Positions 8,301 through 15,244 of a DNA stretch of 42,342 nt are shown in pieces. Each line of letters begins with the position of its first letter. Within the stretch, counting starts at the first letter, position 1. The stretch comes from an uncultured Eubacteriales bacterium (GTDB taxonomy: Bacteria > Bacillota > Clostridia > Oscillospirales > Acutalibacteraceae). The stretch is from assembly GCA_934486705.1 (NCBI GenBank), contig CAKSQS010000017.1, forward strand, positions 1 through 42,342, read 5' to 3'. The notes beneath the pieces were generated by a model. That model ran no database searches, had not been told where the DNA came from, and saw only the letters and a list, made by a program, of their open reading frames with translations. A program made the translations under genes and the position numbers.

Positions 8301-9384
8301 GCTCAGAGTGCGCGTTGTGGAAAAAGAATGCAAAATGTTTATATATAATTCGGCAAATGAGCTTCTTTTTTCAAAAACCCTGAATTTGCCCGATACTGTT
8401 GCGGAAAGCGGCGCAATATCCTACTATGCAACAAACGACTGCCTGCTGAAAGAGGTAACCGTAACCCCCTTGGACGAGGACGGTCAGCCGTTTGATTATT
8501 TCGGGCTTTATGTGAAAAAATGGGATTTATCCGGTAAAAATTCCCTGTCGCAGTTTGACGCATATATGAATGACAGCGCCTACGGCTATGAAAGGCAAAC
8601 TGTATCGTTCAGGTGGAATACCACAGATTCGGGGGTAACAGCCGAACCAAATATGGCGTCGGAAAAAAATCCCGATTCTTCAAGGTACGGTGCTGTTATT
8701 TGCGGCACGGACTCGGCGCTTACACCAAAAGGGGTTGACCTCAGAAATTTTGAAACCACCGTTCGTTTTAAGGTGGTCAATCCGAATGGACTGTGGGGCG
8801 CGGTGTCCGTCGGTTTTCGCGAGACATGGGCAGGAAAGCACACAGACCTTGCAAACGGGGAAAACTGGAATTTCGGCAAGCAGGGCAAGGGACTGAACTC
8901 CGGGTTTGTTTCGGCAGTAAGCAAAAATGAGCTGTGGGCGCACGCCTCGGGAGCTCAGCTGCTAAAGGTCACAAATATTTCTGCGGATTTTACGGGCGGC
9001 ACATATGTTATGCGCGTGAGGACAGTGAAAAACACCTGCACGGTTTCGCTTTATGAAAACGACGGGGCTACGCTTATATACAAAAAGAGTTTAACTCTGC
9101 CCGATAATATTGCCGAACGCGGCGCAATTTCTTACTACGCAACCAACGAATGCCTGATTTCGGAAATAACGCTGACCGCGCTTGACAGCAGCGGCAATAT
9201 TACCGATATGCCCTATTACGCAGACGGCGATACAGACCGCGACGGCAGAACGGCAGCGGCTGATATTGCGCTGATAAAAAAGGCGCTGCTTTGCAGTACC
9301 GTTAAATACGGACACGATGTTAATAAGGACGCCGCGTTTGATATAAGAGATCTGATTAAATTAAAGAAAATATGCGGCTACTAA
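5359..9384 (+). CDS. Secreted GH31 glycosidase with two beta-sandwich modules and a dockerin
   Basis: A retaining alpha-glycosidase of family GH31 exported by an N-terminal signal peptide (residues 1-25). The GH31 core (about 30-790) has YGTGERFGG, the nucleophile Asp436 in GGILDFGE and the acid/base Asp501 in FFSGDQAA. The DFGE form resembles the alpha-xylosidase/sulfoquinovosidase side of GH31 more than classical alpha-glucosidases, but the substrate cannot be fixed. Two repeated modules follow (about 815-1050 and 1053-1280), both opening with WDxS and FDAYMND and ending in GAISYYATN. The C-terminus (about 1287-1341) is a type I-like dockerin with two calcium loops, DTDRDGRTAAAD and DVNKDAAFDIRD. 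It should therefore attach to a cohesin elsewhere in the genome. It lies 30 bp after the GH28-like gene, with a GGGGGA ribosome site. Confidence 0.92.
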   Translation: MKKIIAVLTAFSLVFSGLLINIAADSVYDPFGTAALGPSAPETESDYSALGKAKKFEKKSDRLEISAACSFYTYPLTLAFPKTGGVRLFGKTAGDFATDDFYGLEYTDAAANSFTVRAVGGDGTYVVFTNSTDYFTLDYYNAAGTRVTAFKSSGVQVGTDSRNDYNAVKLSLPIEETDVIYGTGERFGGLNQNGRRTIMWNVDCGYHGENAVNAELWRGYKNVPLLYNNAGYTFYYDSYYSAKVDIGYTDPETCSFDFDGPVLDFYIWAGTPLENIDGYTKLTGRSIVLPKWAYRYLAGAGSNYWFTYGKDITDVSSLLQRVMNKFSELGTPDIAAMYLEGATDEREFNAEEQKSFYDILGKTGTRMLQWNRPDLERESQKTLLPGVAAADLPILKNTDGTDSGCFIDFTNSNSSELMNEWLKPYLNLGLKGGILDFGELIQTSTVFFDGTTGYKGHNKFSVMYAKSYYNALSSAAGSDFATFARAAAAGSQKYTAFFSGDQAANFRGLRQQLSAGLSAGASGFAMWGGDLAGYEGKPTNEVYCRGVQLSAFSPIMRAHGTTTRFPWDFGTEGENVYKKYYWLRENLLDSIYSSALNAGKTGAPMMQALAMAFPDEKSIAAADDTYIFCDEILVSPVLESSTVKSVTFPASRWYDLYSGAIVSGGSTQSVSAPLDTAPAYFRSGAILPVTLSASLRLCDRIENGTAVKALIVTPPETERTKTFYADDGNAVLYTSKPEKYGYTLSAGEGNGAATVLAYGTDPAAVTVDGKELKKIAADSDGAGFYVTADNITVIKTGTQGWSSISIHENAVCEYSRIWDFSSADQLTDFDAYMNDKVYGYEKQSADYRWVYNESTSTLRQNAWMCKESDKENGRWGGSLPDSAAALTPKNIDLHNFETTVKFKLNNDNGNLGTVAVGFRETVPGQHSANLGSWDSLGRQNGGAVSALACAAGGNTAWLFSGGAKLCDTTVGGAAFGKDYYMLRVRVVEKECKMFIYNSANELLFSKTLNLPDTVAESGAISYYATNDCLLKEVTVTPLDEDGQPFDYFGLYVKKWDLSGKNSLSQFDAYMNDSAYGYERQTVSFRWNTTDSGVTAEPNMASEKNPDSSRYGAVICGTDSALTPKGVDLRNFETTVRFKVVNPNGLWGAVSVGFRETWAGKHTDLANGENWNFGKQGKGLNSGFVSAVSKNELWAHASGAQLLKVTNISADFTGGTYVMRVRTVKNTCTVSLYENDGATLIYKKSLTLPDNIAERGAISYYATNECLISEITLTALDSSGNITDMPYYADGDTDRDGRTAAADIALIKKALLCSTVKYGHDVNKDAAFDIRDLIKLKKICGY

Positions 9385-9560
9385 ATCAAAAGGCTCCCCT
9401 CTTTTGCGTTAGCAAATAGAGGGGAGCCGGCGTGCGTATGCACGACTGAGGGGTGTTCATTTAAGTTTAAAATTTTCACTGTGCCTTAGTTTGTAACAAT
9501 CCCTCAGTTTCGCTTCGCTCAACAGCTCCCTTTAGGCAAGAAAGCCGACAGGGGGTGTTA
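9385..9560. repeat. Inverted pair of intergenic hairpin repeats
   Basis: Two related palindromic units face each other between the convergent GH31 and GH3 genes. The first reads rightward (9391-9460): a GGCTCCCC hairpin, a second hairpin CGTGC/GCACG, then CTGAGGGG. The second reads leftward (about 9558-9497): a GGCTTTCT/AGGGAGCT hairpin, a GCGAAGCG segment, then CTGAGGGATTG. From memory, repeats of the form GGCTCCCTT...AAGGGAGC...CTGAGGGATTG are scattered through many Clostridia genomes. I cannot verify copy number here. Confidence 0.6.
9392..9428 (-). terminator. Strong hairpin acting as terminator for the leftward araC-GH3 operon
   Basis: GGCTCCCCTCT (9392-9402) pairs with AGAGGGGAGCC (9418-9428), extended by TTTGC/GCAAA inside. 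Read on the minus strand it is followed by TTTTGATTT, a usable U-tract. On the plus strand no T-run follows, but the hairpin sits only 8 bp after the GH31 stop, so it may also protect that transcript's end. Confidence 0.65.
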
Positions 9561-9574
9561 TCTAACGTCTAACT

Positions 9575-11764
9575 TCAAAAGGTAATATAAATCGGCTCGC
9601 CGCTTGCGGAGTCGGGGGCTATAAACACCTCGTACCTGCTTTTATTATTTATAATATTCCCGCCGAAATCGTAATAGGCAAAACAGCTGTGCGGAACTGA
9701 AAATTCCACCGTTTTTTCTTCACCCGGCAATAAGAATACCTTTTTAAAGGCTTTAAGTTCCTTTACGGGGCGGGTTGTTTCGGCGTCAAGACGGTGCGTA
9801 TAAAGCTGAACGGTTTCTTCACCCGCAAAATTGCCCGTGTTTTTAATTTTTACCGAGCACAAAAGGCACGAATCCTTAAATTCACACTTAAAATCGAAAT
9901 AGCCGAATTTTGTGTACGAAAGTCCGAACCCGAACGGGAAAAGGGGAGTATAGGGGCAATCCTTGTACTTCGAGGTCCAGTTCGTTTCGTCTGCGGGTCT
10001 GCCTGTAGGCACATGGTTGTAATAAACGGGCATTGAACCGGAATTTTGCGGGAATGTCATTGTAAGCTTTCCGCTCGGCGTTTCGTCCCCGAAAAGCAGG
10101 TCGCATATGGCAGGACCTGCCTGTGTTCCCGGATGCCATACGGTAAGCAGGGCATCGGAATTTTCCGCCGTTTTGCTTATTGCCATAGGTCTGCCGGTAA
10201 AAAGCAGGGTTATAACCTTTTTGCCCGCTTTGCGCAGCTGCTCTATCATTTTGTTCTGGTCGCCCGCGGGGGAAATATCGCTCCGTGAATTTGCCTCGCC
10301 CGATTCGCACAGGCGCTCGCCTATGCAGGCTATTACGGTATCGCACCCCGAAACCGTTTTGTCAAGCTCGTCGGAATTAAGCTTATATGAAGTATCTATA
10401 CAGGGCGAATAGATAAAATCGGTATTTCGGTTTTTCAATTCCGAAACAAGGGTTATAACGTCGCTTTCCGACCCGCTTATTTGCCCCGCAGTGCCGAGCA
10501 TATCAAACGCGCTGTCGGCAAAAAAGCCGACCACGGCAATTTTTTCTTTCTTATCAAGCGGCAGAACACCCGTGTTTTTAAGCAAAACCGCTGATTTTAC
10601 TGCGGCTTTCTTTGCAAGTGCCATATGCTCGGGGCTTAAAGCACAGCTTTTTTCGGGCTCTTCGGCGTACGGACGCTCAAAAAGCCCCAACGCAGCTTTA
10701 AGCCTTAAAATATTCCGCACGGCGGTATCAATATCTGTCATTTCTATTTTACCGCTGTCAAGCAGCTCTTCAAGGTGATTTGTGTAAAATTCGGTTCCCA
10801 TATCCATATCAACGCCGGCTTTCAGTGCCTTTGCCGCCGCGTCCGCAGGGTCTGCGGCAGTGCCGTGGGCTATGCACTCCTCAATGCCGTGCGCGTCGCT
10901 TATAACAGTGCCGTTAAAGCCCCACTGCTCACGCAGAACGGTTTTCAGCAAAAAGGGATTCATAGTGCAGGGCAGTCCGTTTAAATCGTTAAACGCCGCC
11001 ATAAACGTGGCGCAATCGGCAGCTGCCGCGGCGGCAAATGGCGGCAGATAAACCTCGTTAAGCCTGTTAAGGCTCATATCGGTTGTGTTGTAGTCTCTTC
11101 CGCCTTCGCACGCGCCGTATGCCGCAAAGTGCTTTGCGCATGCGGCTATGCTGTCGGGCGCTGAAAGGTTGTCCCCCTGAAAACCTTTTACCTTTGCCTT
11201 GGCATATACGGACGTTAAATATGTATCCTCGCCCGCGCCCTCGGCTACTCTGCCCCAGCGCGCGTCGCGGGAAACATCTATCATTGGCGCAAACGTCCAG
11301 TTTACGTTATCCTCCGCAGCCTCCTTTGCGGCGGCGCGGGCGGTTTCGTAAAAAAGCTCGGGGTCAAAGGAGCAGGATTCGCCGAGCGGAATGGGAAATA
11401 TGGTTTTATGCCCGTGCACAACATCCATACTGAATACAAGCGGTATTTTAAGGCGACTTTCCTCAACCGCGATTTTTTGCAGGCGGTTTGCCTTGCGGCG
11501 GTCGTTTATGCCTATAAACGAGCCGATAAGCCCCTCTCTTATCATATCCTCTCTGCCGTCAAGCAGGGAATTTTCTATTATAGAGGTGTATTCTTCCTCA
11601 CTTATTTTGCCGCTTTCGAGCATTTGCCGTGCGTCCTCCGCCGATATATTAAACCCGCCTACTGGCGACGGACCTACCTGGTATAGCTGCCCGATTTTTT
11701 CCTTAAGGGTCATTTTACCGAGTAATTCCTCAATCATTTTTTCATTCGCGGTACTTAGGCGCAT
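9575..11764 (-). CDS. Cytosolic GH3 beta-glycosidase
   Basis: A retaining exo-beta-glycosidase of family GH3 (beta-glucosidase or beta-xylosidase type). It has the usual three-part layout: a TIM-barrel domain (about 1-340) with the substrate-binding blocks WGRVAEGAGED and CAKHFAAYG; an alpha/beta domain (about 380-600) with AVVGFFADSA; and a C-terminal fibronectin-III-like domain (about 610-729) opening at PFGFGLSYT. The nucleophile should be Asp290 in VISDAHG. The 729-residue length is normal. There is no signal peptide, so it acts on imported oligosaccharides. The ATG at 11764 has AGGAG at 6-nt spacing, and this site lies inside the 3' end of araC. The gene overlaps araC by 23 bp and should be translationally coupled to it. 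The leftward transcript ends at the hairpin at 9392-9428. Confidence 0.95.
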   Translation of the reverse strand: MRLSTANEKMIEELLGKMTLKEKIGQLYQVGPSPVGGFNISAEDARQMLESGKISEEEYTSIIENSLLDGREDMIREGLIGSFIGINDRRKANRLQKIAVEESRLKIPLVFSMDVVHGHKTIFPIPLGESCSFDPELFYETARAAAKEAAEDNVNWTFAPMIDVSRDARWGRVAEGAGEDTYLTSVYAKAKVKGFQGDNLSAPDSIAACAKHFAAYGACEGGRDYNTTDMSLNRLNEVYLPPFAAAAAADCATFMAAFNDLNGLPCTMNPFLLKTVLREQWGFNGTVISDAHGIEECIAHGTAADPADAAAKALKAGVDMDMGTEFYTNHLEELLDSGKIEMTDIDTAVRNILRLKAALGLFERPYAEEPEKSCALSPEHMALAKKAAVKSAVLLKNTGVLPLDKKEKIAVVGFFADSAFDMLGTAGQISGSESDVITLVSELKNRNTDFIYSPCIDTSYKLNSDELDKTVSGCDTVIACIGERLCESGEANSRSDISPAGDQNKMIEQLRKAGKKVITLLFTGRPMAISKTAENSDALLTVWHPGTQAGPAICDLLFGDETPSGKLTMTFPQNSGSMPVYYNHVPTGRPADETNWTSKYKDCPYTPLFPFGFGLSYTKFGYFDFKCEFKDSCLLCSVKIKNTGNFAGEETVQLYTHRLDAETTRPVKELKAFKKVFLLPGEEKTVEFSVPHSCFAYYDFGGNIINNKSRYEVFIAPDSASGEPIYITF

Positions 11765-12689
11765 AGTGTACTCCTCTTTCGTTCTTTATTTTGGTTTCTT
11801 TCCACGGCACTTGATTTACCGAGAGTACCGCAAGATTGGTTTGTTGGTTTTTATATTCGCGCGGCGAAAGTCCTGTGCTTTGCTTGAATACCCTGCTGAA
11901 ATACAGCTGATCCTGAAAGCCTACCATTTCGGAAATATCGCCTATTTGCAGATCCGAGCACATAAGCGCCTTGGCTTTGTTTATTCTTAAGTTGGTAAGG
12001 TATTTATTAAGACTTATGCCCACCTGCTGCTTGAAAAGCTTTCTGAGCCAGCTTACGCTCATATTAAGGGTCGCGGCGTATTTTTCGGCGATAAACGGCT
12101 CTTTATAATTTTTGTTGAAATAGGATATGGTATCGGTAACCTCTTTTGAAAGGTTTGTTTTTTTAAGGTTCATCTGGTATATGCCCCTTGAAAAAAGGTA
12201 TAAAAGCTCCTTAAATTCAAGATTGGCTATTTCAACGTAATTCGGCAGCTTTCTTTGCAGCTCGGATATTATAACGTCAAACAGCTTGGCGTAATTTTTC
12301 GATTCCTTAACGGCAAATTGCCGCCTTCCGTCAAGCCCGATATGCGTAAGCCATTCGTCAACGTCTTTTCCCGTAAAGTGAATCCAGTATATATCCGAAT
12401 TATCCTTAAGATAGTAGGTGTAAAACTGCGGCTCGTACGGGCGGTATATTATTATGTTATTCTCGCCGCACACAAATTCATCCTCGCCTATTGTATAGTG
12501 TAGCTTGCCGCTTTTAACGTAAAGTATCTGATAATCGCGGCGGCCGTTCGGTCGGATTGTTGAAAATTCATTCAGGTTGAGCAGTATATGATGCCCCGCA
12601 CTGGTAACAAAAAGCGATTCGGTGTTGTTGGGCAGATCAACCTCGCTGTTTGAATAAAACGCGCCGTTTATTATAAAAATAGTGACCAC
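11742..12689 (-). CDS. AraC/XylS-family transcriptional regulator
   Basis: Likely activator of this locus. The N-terminal half (about 30-150) is a cupin-like sensor domain (NGRRDYQILYVKSGKL, then YRPYEPQ), typical of AraC regulators that bind sugars. The C-terminal half (about 185-285) carries two helix-turn-helix motifs: YAATLNMSVSWLRKLFKQQVG, starting near residue 205, and ISEMVGFQDQLYFSRVFKQ. The sequence then ends in the conserved TGLSPREYK. The start is uncertain: GTG 12689 is the first usual codon, but the Shine-Dalgarno-like AAAGGCGG almost touches it. The gene is divergent from the dockerin protein gene and upstream of, and overlapping, GH3. It probably binds the repeats in the 12690-13061 gap, but that is inference. 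Confidence 0.92.
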   Translation of the reverse strand: MVTIFIINGAFYSNSEVDLPNNTESLFVTSAGHHILLNLNEFSTIRPNGRRDYQILYVKSGKLHYTIGEDEFVCGENNIIIYRPYEPQFYTYYLKDNSDIYWIHFTGKDVDEWLTHIGLDGRRQFAVKESKNYAKLFDVIISELQRKLPNYVEIANLEFKELLYLFSRGIYQMNLKKTNLSKEVTDTISYFNKNYKEPFIAEKYAATLNMSVSWLRKLFKQQVGISLNKYLTNLRINKAKALMCSDLQIGDISEMVGFQDQLYFSRVFKQSTGLSPREYKNQQTNLAVLSVNQVPWKETKIKNERGVHYAPKYRE

Positions 12690-12709
12690 CGCCTTTACAA
12701 TATAATAAA

Positions 12710-12738
12710 AGTATAATCAGATAAGCGCAATTTGTCAA
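12710..12738 (-). promoter_or_regulatory. Sigma-A type promoter of araC-GH3
   Basis: On the minus strand a perfect -35 TTGACA (plus positions 12733-12738) and a -10 TATACT (12710-12715) are separated by 17 bp. The start site would fall near 12703, leaving a very short leader before GTG 12689. Unlike the sugar-gene promoters here it has a good -35, which fits basal expression of a regulator. Confidence 0.72.
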
Positions 12739-12895
12739 TATTTTTAATTTTGATTTTTAAAAGTTTCGCGGTATTTACGTGCAAAAAAAGTATAAAAAGT
12801 ATATTTTAATGGCAATAAAATATCGATTGTATTCAAAAAAATATTAAAACTAAATAAAATAACCGACATTATGCTGACTTCTGATTTTTCTGCCT

Positions 12896-12949
12896 AAAAT
12901 CGGAATAGTGACATAATATCCATATAAAATCGTAATACGAATATAATAT
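12896..12949 (+). promoter_or_regulatory. Direct repeats upstream of the dockerin-protein promoter, likely activator sites
   Basis: Two similar 24-bp copies begin at 12896 and 12926, both opening AAAATCG, continuing AATA and ending ATAATAT. Their 30-bp period puts them on about the same helix face, as expected for AraC-type dimer sites. They lie just upstream of the -10 of the rightward gene. The rest of the 12690-13061 gap is AT-rich with no gene. Confidence 0.5.
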
Positions 12950-12981
12950 GTATATACTTTTTCGGGCATATGGGCTATACT
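12946..12981 (+). promoter_or_regulatory. Candidate activator-dependent promoter of the three-module dockerin gene
   Basis: A -10-like TATACT at 12976-12981 lacks a TTGACA-type -35. ATATGTATAT at 12946-12955 ends exactly 20 bp before it. The upstream motif GTGACATAATATCCATAT (12908-12925) recurs with 16 of 18 identities before the 17664 gene. The predicted transcript has a leader of about 75 nt. Confidence 0.5.
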
Positions 12982-13061
12982 TCTAAATAGAATTTGTGAG
13001 TGATAAGAATTATTTTAGGACATTATTCACATTCAATTTAAAAAAAGGAGAGACCGCGCAA

Positions 13062-15155
13062 ATGAAAAAATTTAATATGAAATTAAAAATCAGAAAATTA
13101 TCGGCGGTATTGCTTGCGTCGGCAGTTACCGCAACCGCGTTCCTTACACTTCCGTTCGTTGCCTCGGCGGCAACCATTGACACATCAAAATTCACAGCAT
13201 ATTTTTCGGAGGATATGTCAACTACCGACCCCGCGCCTGCCGATTTAGACAGATACTGGGAAACCACCACCGACGGTGACGCGCTCAAATATAAGGATAT
13301 GGGTCTTTCCGATTGGAGTAACCAAACGCGAAAGAATATGGCAACGCTTTATTACAATGTGAAAGAATACAGTAACTTTGAGGTAACATTCAACTATAAG
13401 CAAACAAGCAATACAGGTCTCTTATCGTTCTTCTTCGGCTTCGGTGCTGAAATGGGGCAGAACTGGTATAAGGACAGAGACAAGGTTGCGGCATATTCCT
13501 TACTTATGGATCACGGCGCACTGATGTCTTGCTATCAGGAAAACTGGCTGTCTGACGGCAACAACAGAGGAGCGGCTCAAATTCCGAGCTACAGCGCAAC
13601 CGCCGCCCACGCAATAAAAGTAAAATATGTATCGGGCGCAGTAAGCGTATATATGGACGGTTATCAGATTTACACTGGAACTAAAACCGTTAACCCGGGA
13701 TATATATGGTTTGCTTCAAAAGCCGGTACAACCGTTATTTATGAGCCTACGGTTACCGAACTTAAATCAATCTCCGATTATGAAAGCGTTTTCAATGCAT
13801 ATTATTCGGAAAATATGGAAACCACAGATCCGACACCGGCTGATTTTAGTAATTATTGGGCACTCAGCGGTGACAACATAGGGCTTGTTTATAAAGATAT
13901 GGGTCTTTCCGATTGGAATAACCAAACGCGAAAGAATATGGCAACGCTTTATTACAATGCAAAAGAATACGATAGCTTTGAACTGACCTTTAAATATAAG
14001 CAAACAAGCAATACGGGGCTCTTATCGTTCTTCTTCGGCTTCGGTGCGGAAATGGGGCAGAACTGGTATAAGGACAGAGATAAGGTTGCGGCATATTCCT
14101 TACTTATGGATCACGGCGCGCTGATGTCTTGCTATCAGGAAAACTGGCTGTCTGACGGCAACAACAGAGGAGCGGCTCAAATTCCGAACTACAGTGCAAC
14201 CGCCGTTCACACGGTAACGGTAAGATATCTCTCCGGAGCGGTCAGCGTATATATGGACGGCTACCGGATATATTCGGGAACGAATGCTGTTGATCCGGGA
14301 TATATATGGTTTGCTTCAAAAGCGGGCACAACCGTTATTTATGAGCCCACGGTAACCGAGCTTAAATCAATCTCCGATTATGAAAATGTATTCGACGCAT
14401 ATTACAGCGAAGACCTTACAACTGCCGATCCTACCCCGGTTGATATGAAAACCCAGTGGGAAACGGCATATGAAAACGGTGCTGCAAAGCTGTACCGTAA
14501 GGCTTTCGATGACGAATGGAACAGCAACACAACCCCGCATACCTCGCTGCTTTACTATAAAGCCCGTAAATACTATAATTTCGAAATGGAAACGAAATTC
14601 TCACATATAACAAACGGCGATAACCTTGTAGCATTTTTCGGTTTCGGGGCTGAAAAGGGCGTAAGCTGGGAAAAGAACAAGGGCGATACGGTGCTTTCCA
14701 TAAACCCGCAATTCGGCGCAATAGTACCCGGCAAGAGTACATCTGACGGCGCTTGGATAAGCGGAACGGACGAGATACTTAAAGCGCAGAACCCGAATTA
14801 CGATATGAACGCCGTTCATACGCTTAAGATACGTATGGTAGACAGAAACTACACCGTATGGATTGACGGCTATAAGGTTGCTTCGGGCAGAAACGCCTCT
14901 TATACCGGCGGTTATATCTACTTCGGTTCAAATGCTTACAAAACGTATTTTGATATGCCCACGGTTACGGAGCTTACGAGTGCCGAGCTGCTGAAATACG
15001 ATGTTAACGGGGACAATAAACTTGACAGCGCCGATGTTGTATTTTTACGCAAGGTGCTTTTGGGAATTGAGGAAGCAAATCAGAAGTGCGATATAAGCGG
15101 AGATAAAAAGCTTAATATATTGGATCTCATTGCAATGAAAAAGGTTTTAGCATAA
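13062..15155 (+). CDS. Secreted three-module beta-sandwich protein with C-terminal dockerin
   Basis: Exported cellulosome-type component with no recognisable catalytic domain. The start chosen is ATG 13062 because AAGGAG lies 11 nt upstream and a classical signal peptide follows (to about residue 36, ending VASAA); an upstream GTG at 12996 is in frame but lacks such a site. Three modules of about 200 residues follow (about 47-246, 247-446, 447-640). Each has an opening YYSE, a central FFGFGAE or AFFGFG, and a closing VYMDGY/VWIDGY then GYIWF/GYIYF. They resemble concanavalin-A-like (LamG/DUF1080-type) sandwiches, so glycan binding is a fair guess. The dockerin (about 647-697) has loops DVNGDNKLDSAD and DISGDKKLNILD. 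Modules 1 and 2 are nearly identical in DNA. The gene is divergent from araC. Confidence 0.85.
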   Translation: MKKFNMKLKIRKLSAVLLASAVTATAFLTLPFVASAATIDTSKFTAYFSEDMSTTDPAPADLDRYWETTTDGDALKYKDMGLSDWSNQTRKNMATLYYNVKEYSNFEVTFNYKQTSNTGLLSFFFGFGAEMGQNWYKDRDKVAAYSLLMDHGALMSCYQENWLSDGNNRGAAQIPSYSATAAHAIKVKYVSGAVSVYMDGYQIYTGTKTVNPGYIWFASKAGTTVIYEPTVTELKSISDYESVFNAYYSENMETTDPTPADFSNYWALSGDNIGLVYKDMGLSDWNNQTRKNMATLYYNAKEYDSFELTFKYKQTSNTGLLSFFFGFGAEMGQNWYKDRDKVAAYSLLMDHGALMSCYQENWLSDGNNRGAAQIPNYSATAVHTVTVRYLSGAVSVYMDGYRIYSGTNAVDPGYIWFASKAGTTVIYEPTVTELKSISDYENVFDAYYSEDLTTADPTPVDMKTQWETAYENGAAKLYRKAFDDEWNSNTTPHTSLLYYKARKYYNFEMETKFSHITNGDNLVAFFGFGAEKGVSWEKNKGDTVLSINPQFGAIVPGKSTSDGAWISGTDEILKAQNPNYDMNAVHTLKIRMVDRNYTVWIDGYKVASGRNASYTGGYIYFGSNAYKTYFDMPTVTELTSAELLKYDVNGDNKLDSADVVFLRKVLLGIEEANQKCDISGDKKLNILDLIAMKKVLA
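13200..14399 (+). repeat. Exact 600-bp-period intragenic tandem duplication
   Basis: Modules 1 and 2 of the dockerin protein are in register at exactly 600 bp. The block 13441-13560 differs from 14041-14160 at only three positions, all synonymous. The edges of the repeats are more diverged. The third module (14400-14990) is much less similar and instead resembles module 1 of the protein at 17664. Confidence 0.9.
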
Positions 15156-15162
15156 CTGTAAA

Positions 15163-15202
15163 AAAGTCGGCGGATAGAAAAATATTTCTGTGCGTCGGCT
15201 TT
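15163..15202 (+). terminator. Long hairpin between the dockerin gene and the rhamnosidase gene
   Basis: Left arm 15163-15180 pairs with right arm 15185-15202 at 17 of 18 positions (three G-U, one mismatch) around an AATA loop. The T-run is not immediate; it comes at 15210-15214. It begins 7 bp after the stop codon. It may be a partial terminator that lowers expression of the cytosolic rhamnosidase relative to the secreted protein, since no clear new promoter is seen before 15245. Confidence 0.65.
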
Positions 15203-15244
15203 GCTGTACTTTTTAAGACAGGCAGCGCAGAGAGGGAGAGCGAG

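Noticed and set aside
9490..9560. Small coding gene in the gap between GH31 and GH3
   Set aside because: The gap is made up of hairpin repeats; no frame has a start with ribosome site.
12996..13061. GTG 12996 as start of the three-module dockerin protein
   Set aside because: It would add 22 polar residues before a textbook signal peptide. ATG 13062 has AAGGAG upstream and puts the signal peptide at the N-terminus.
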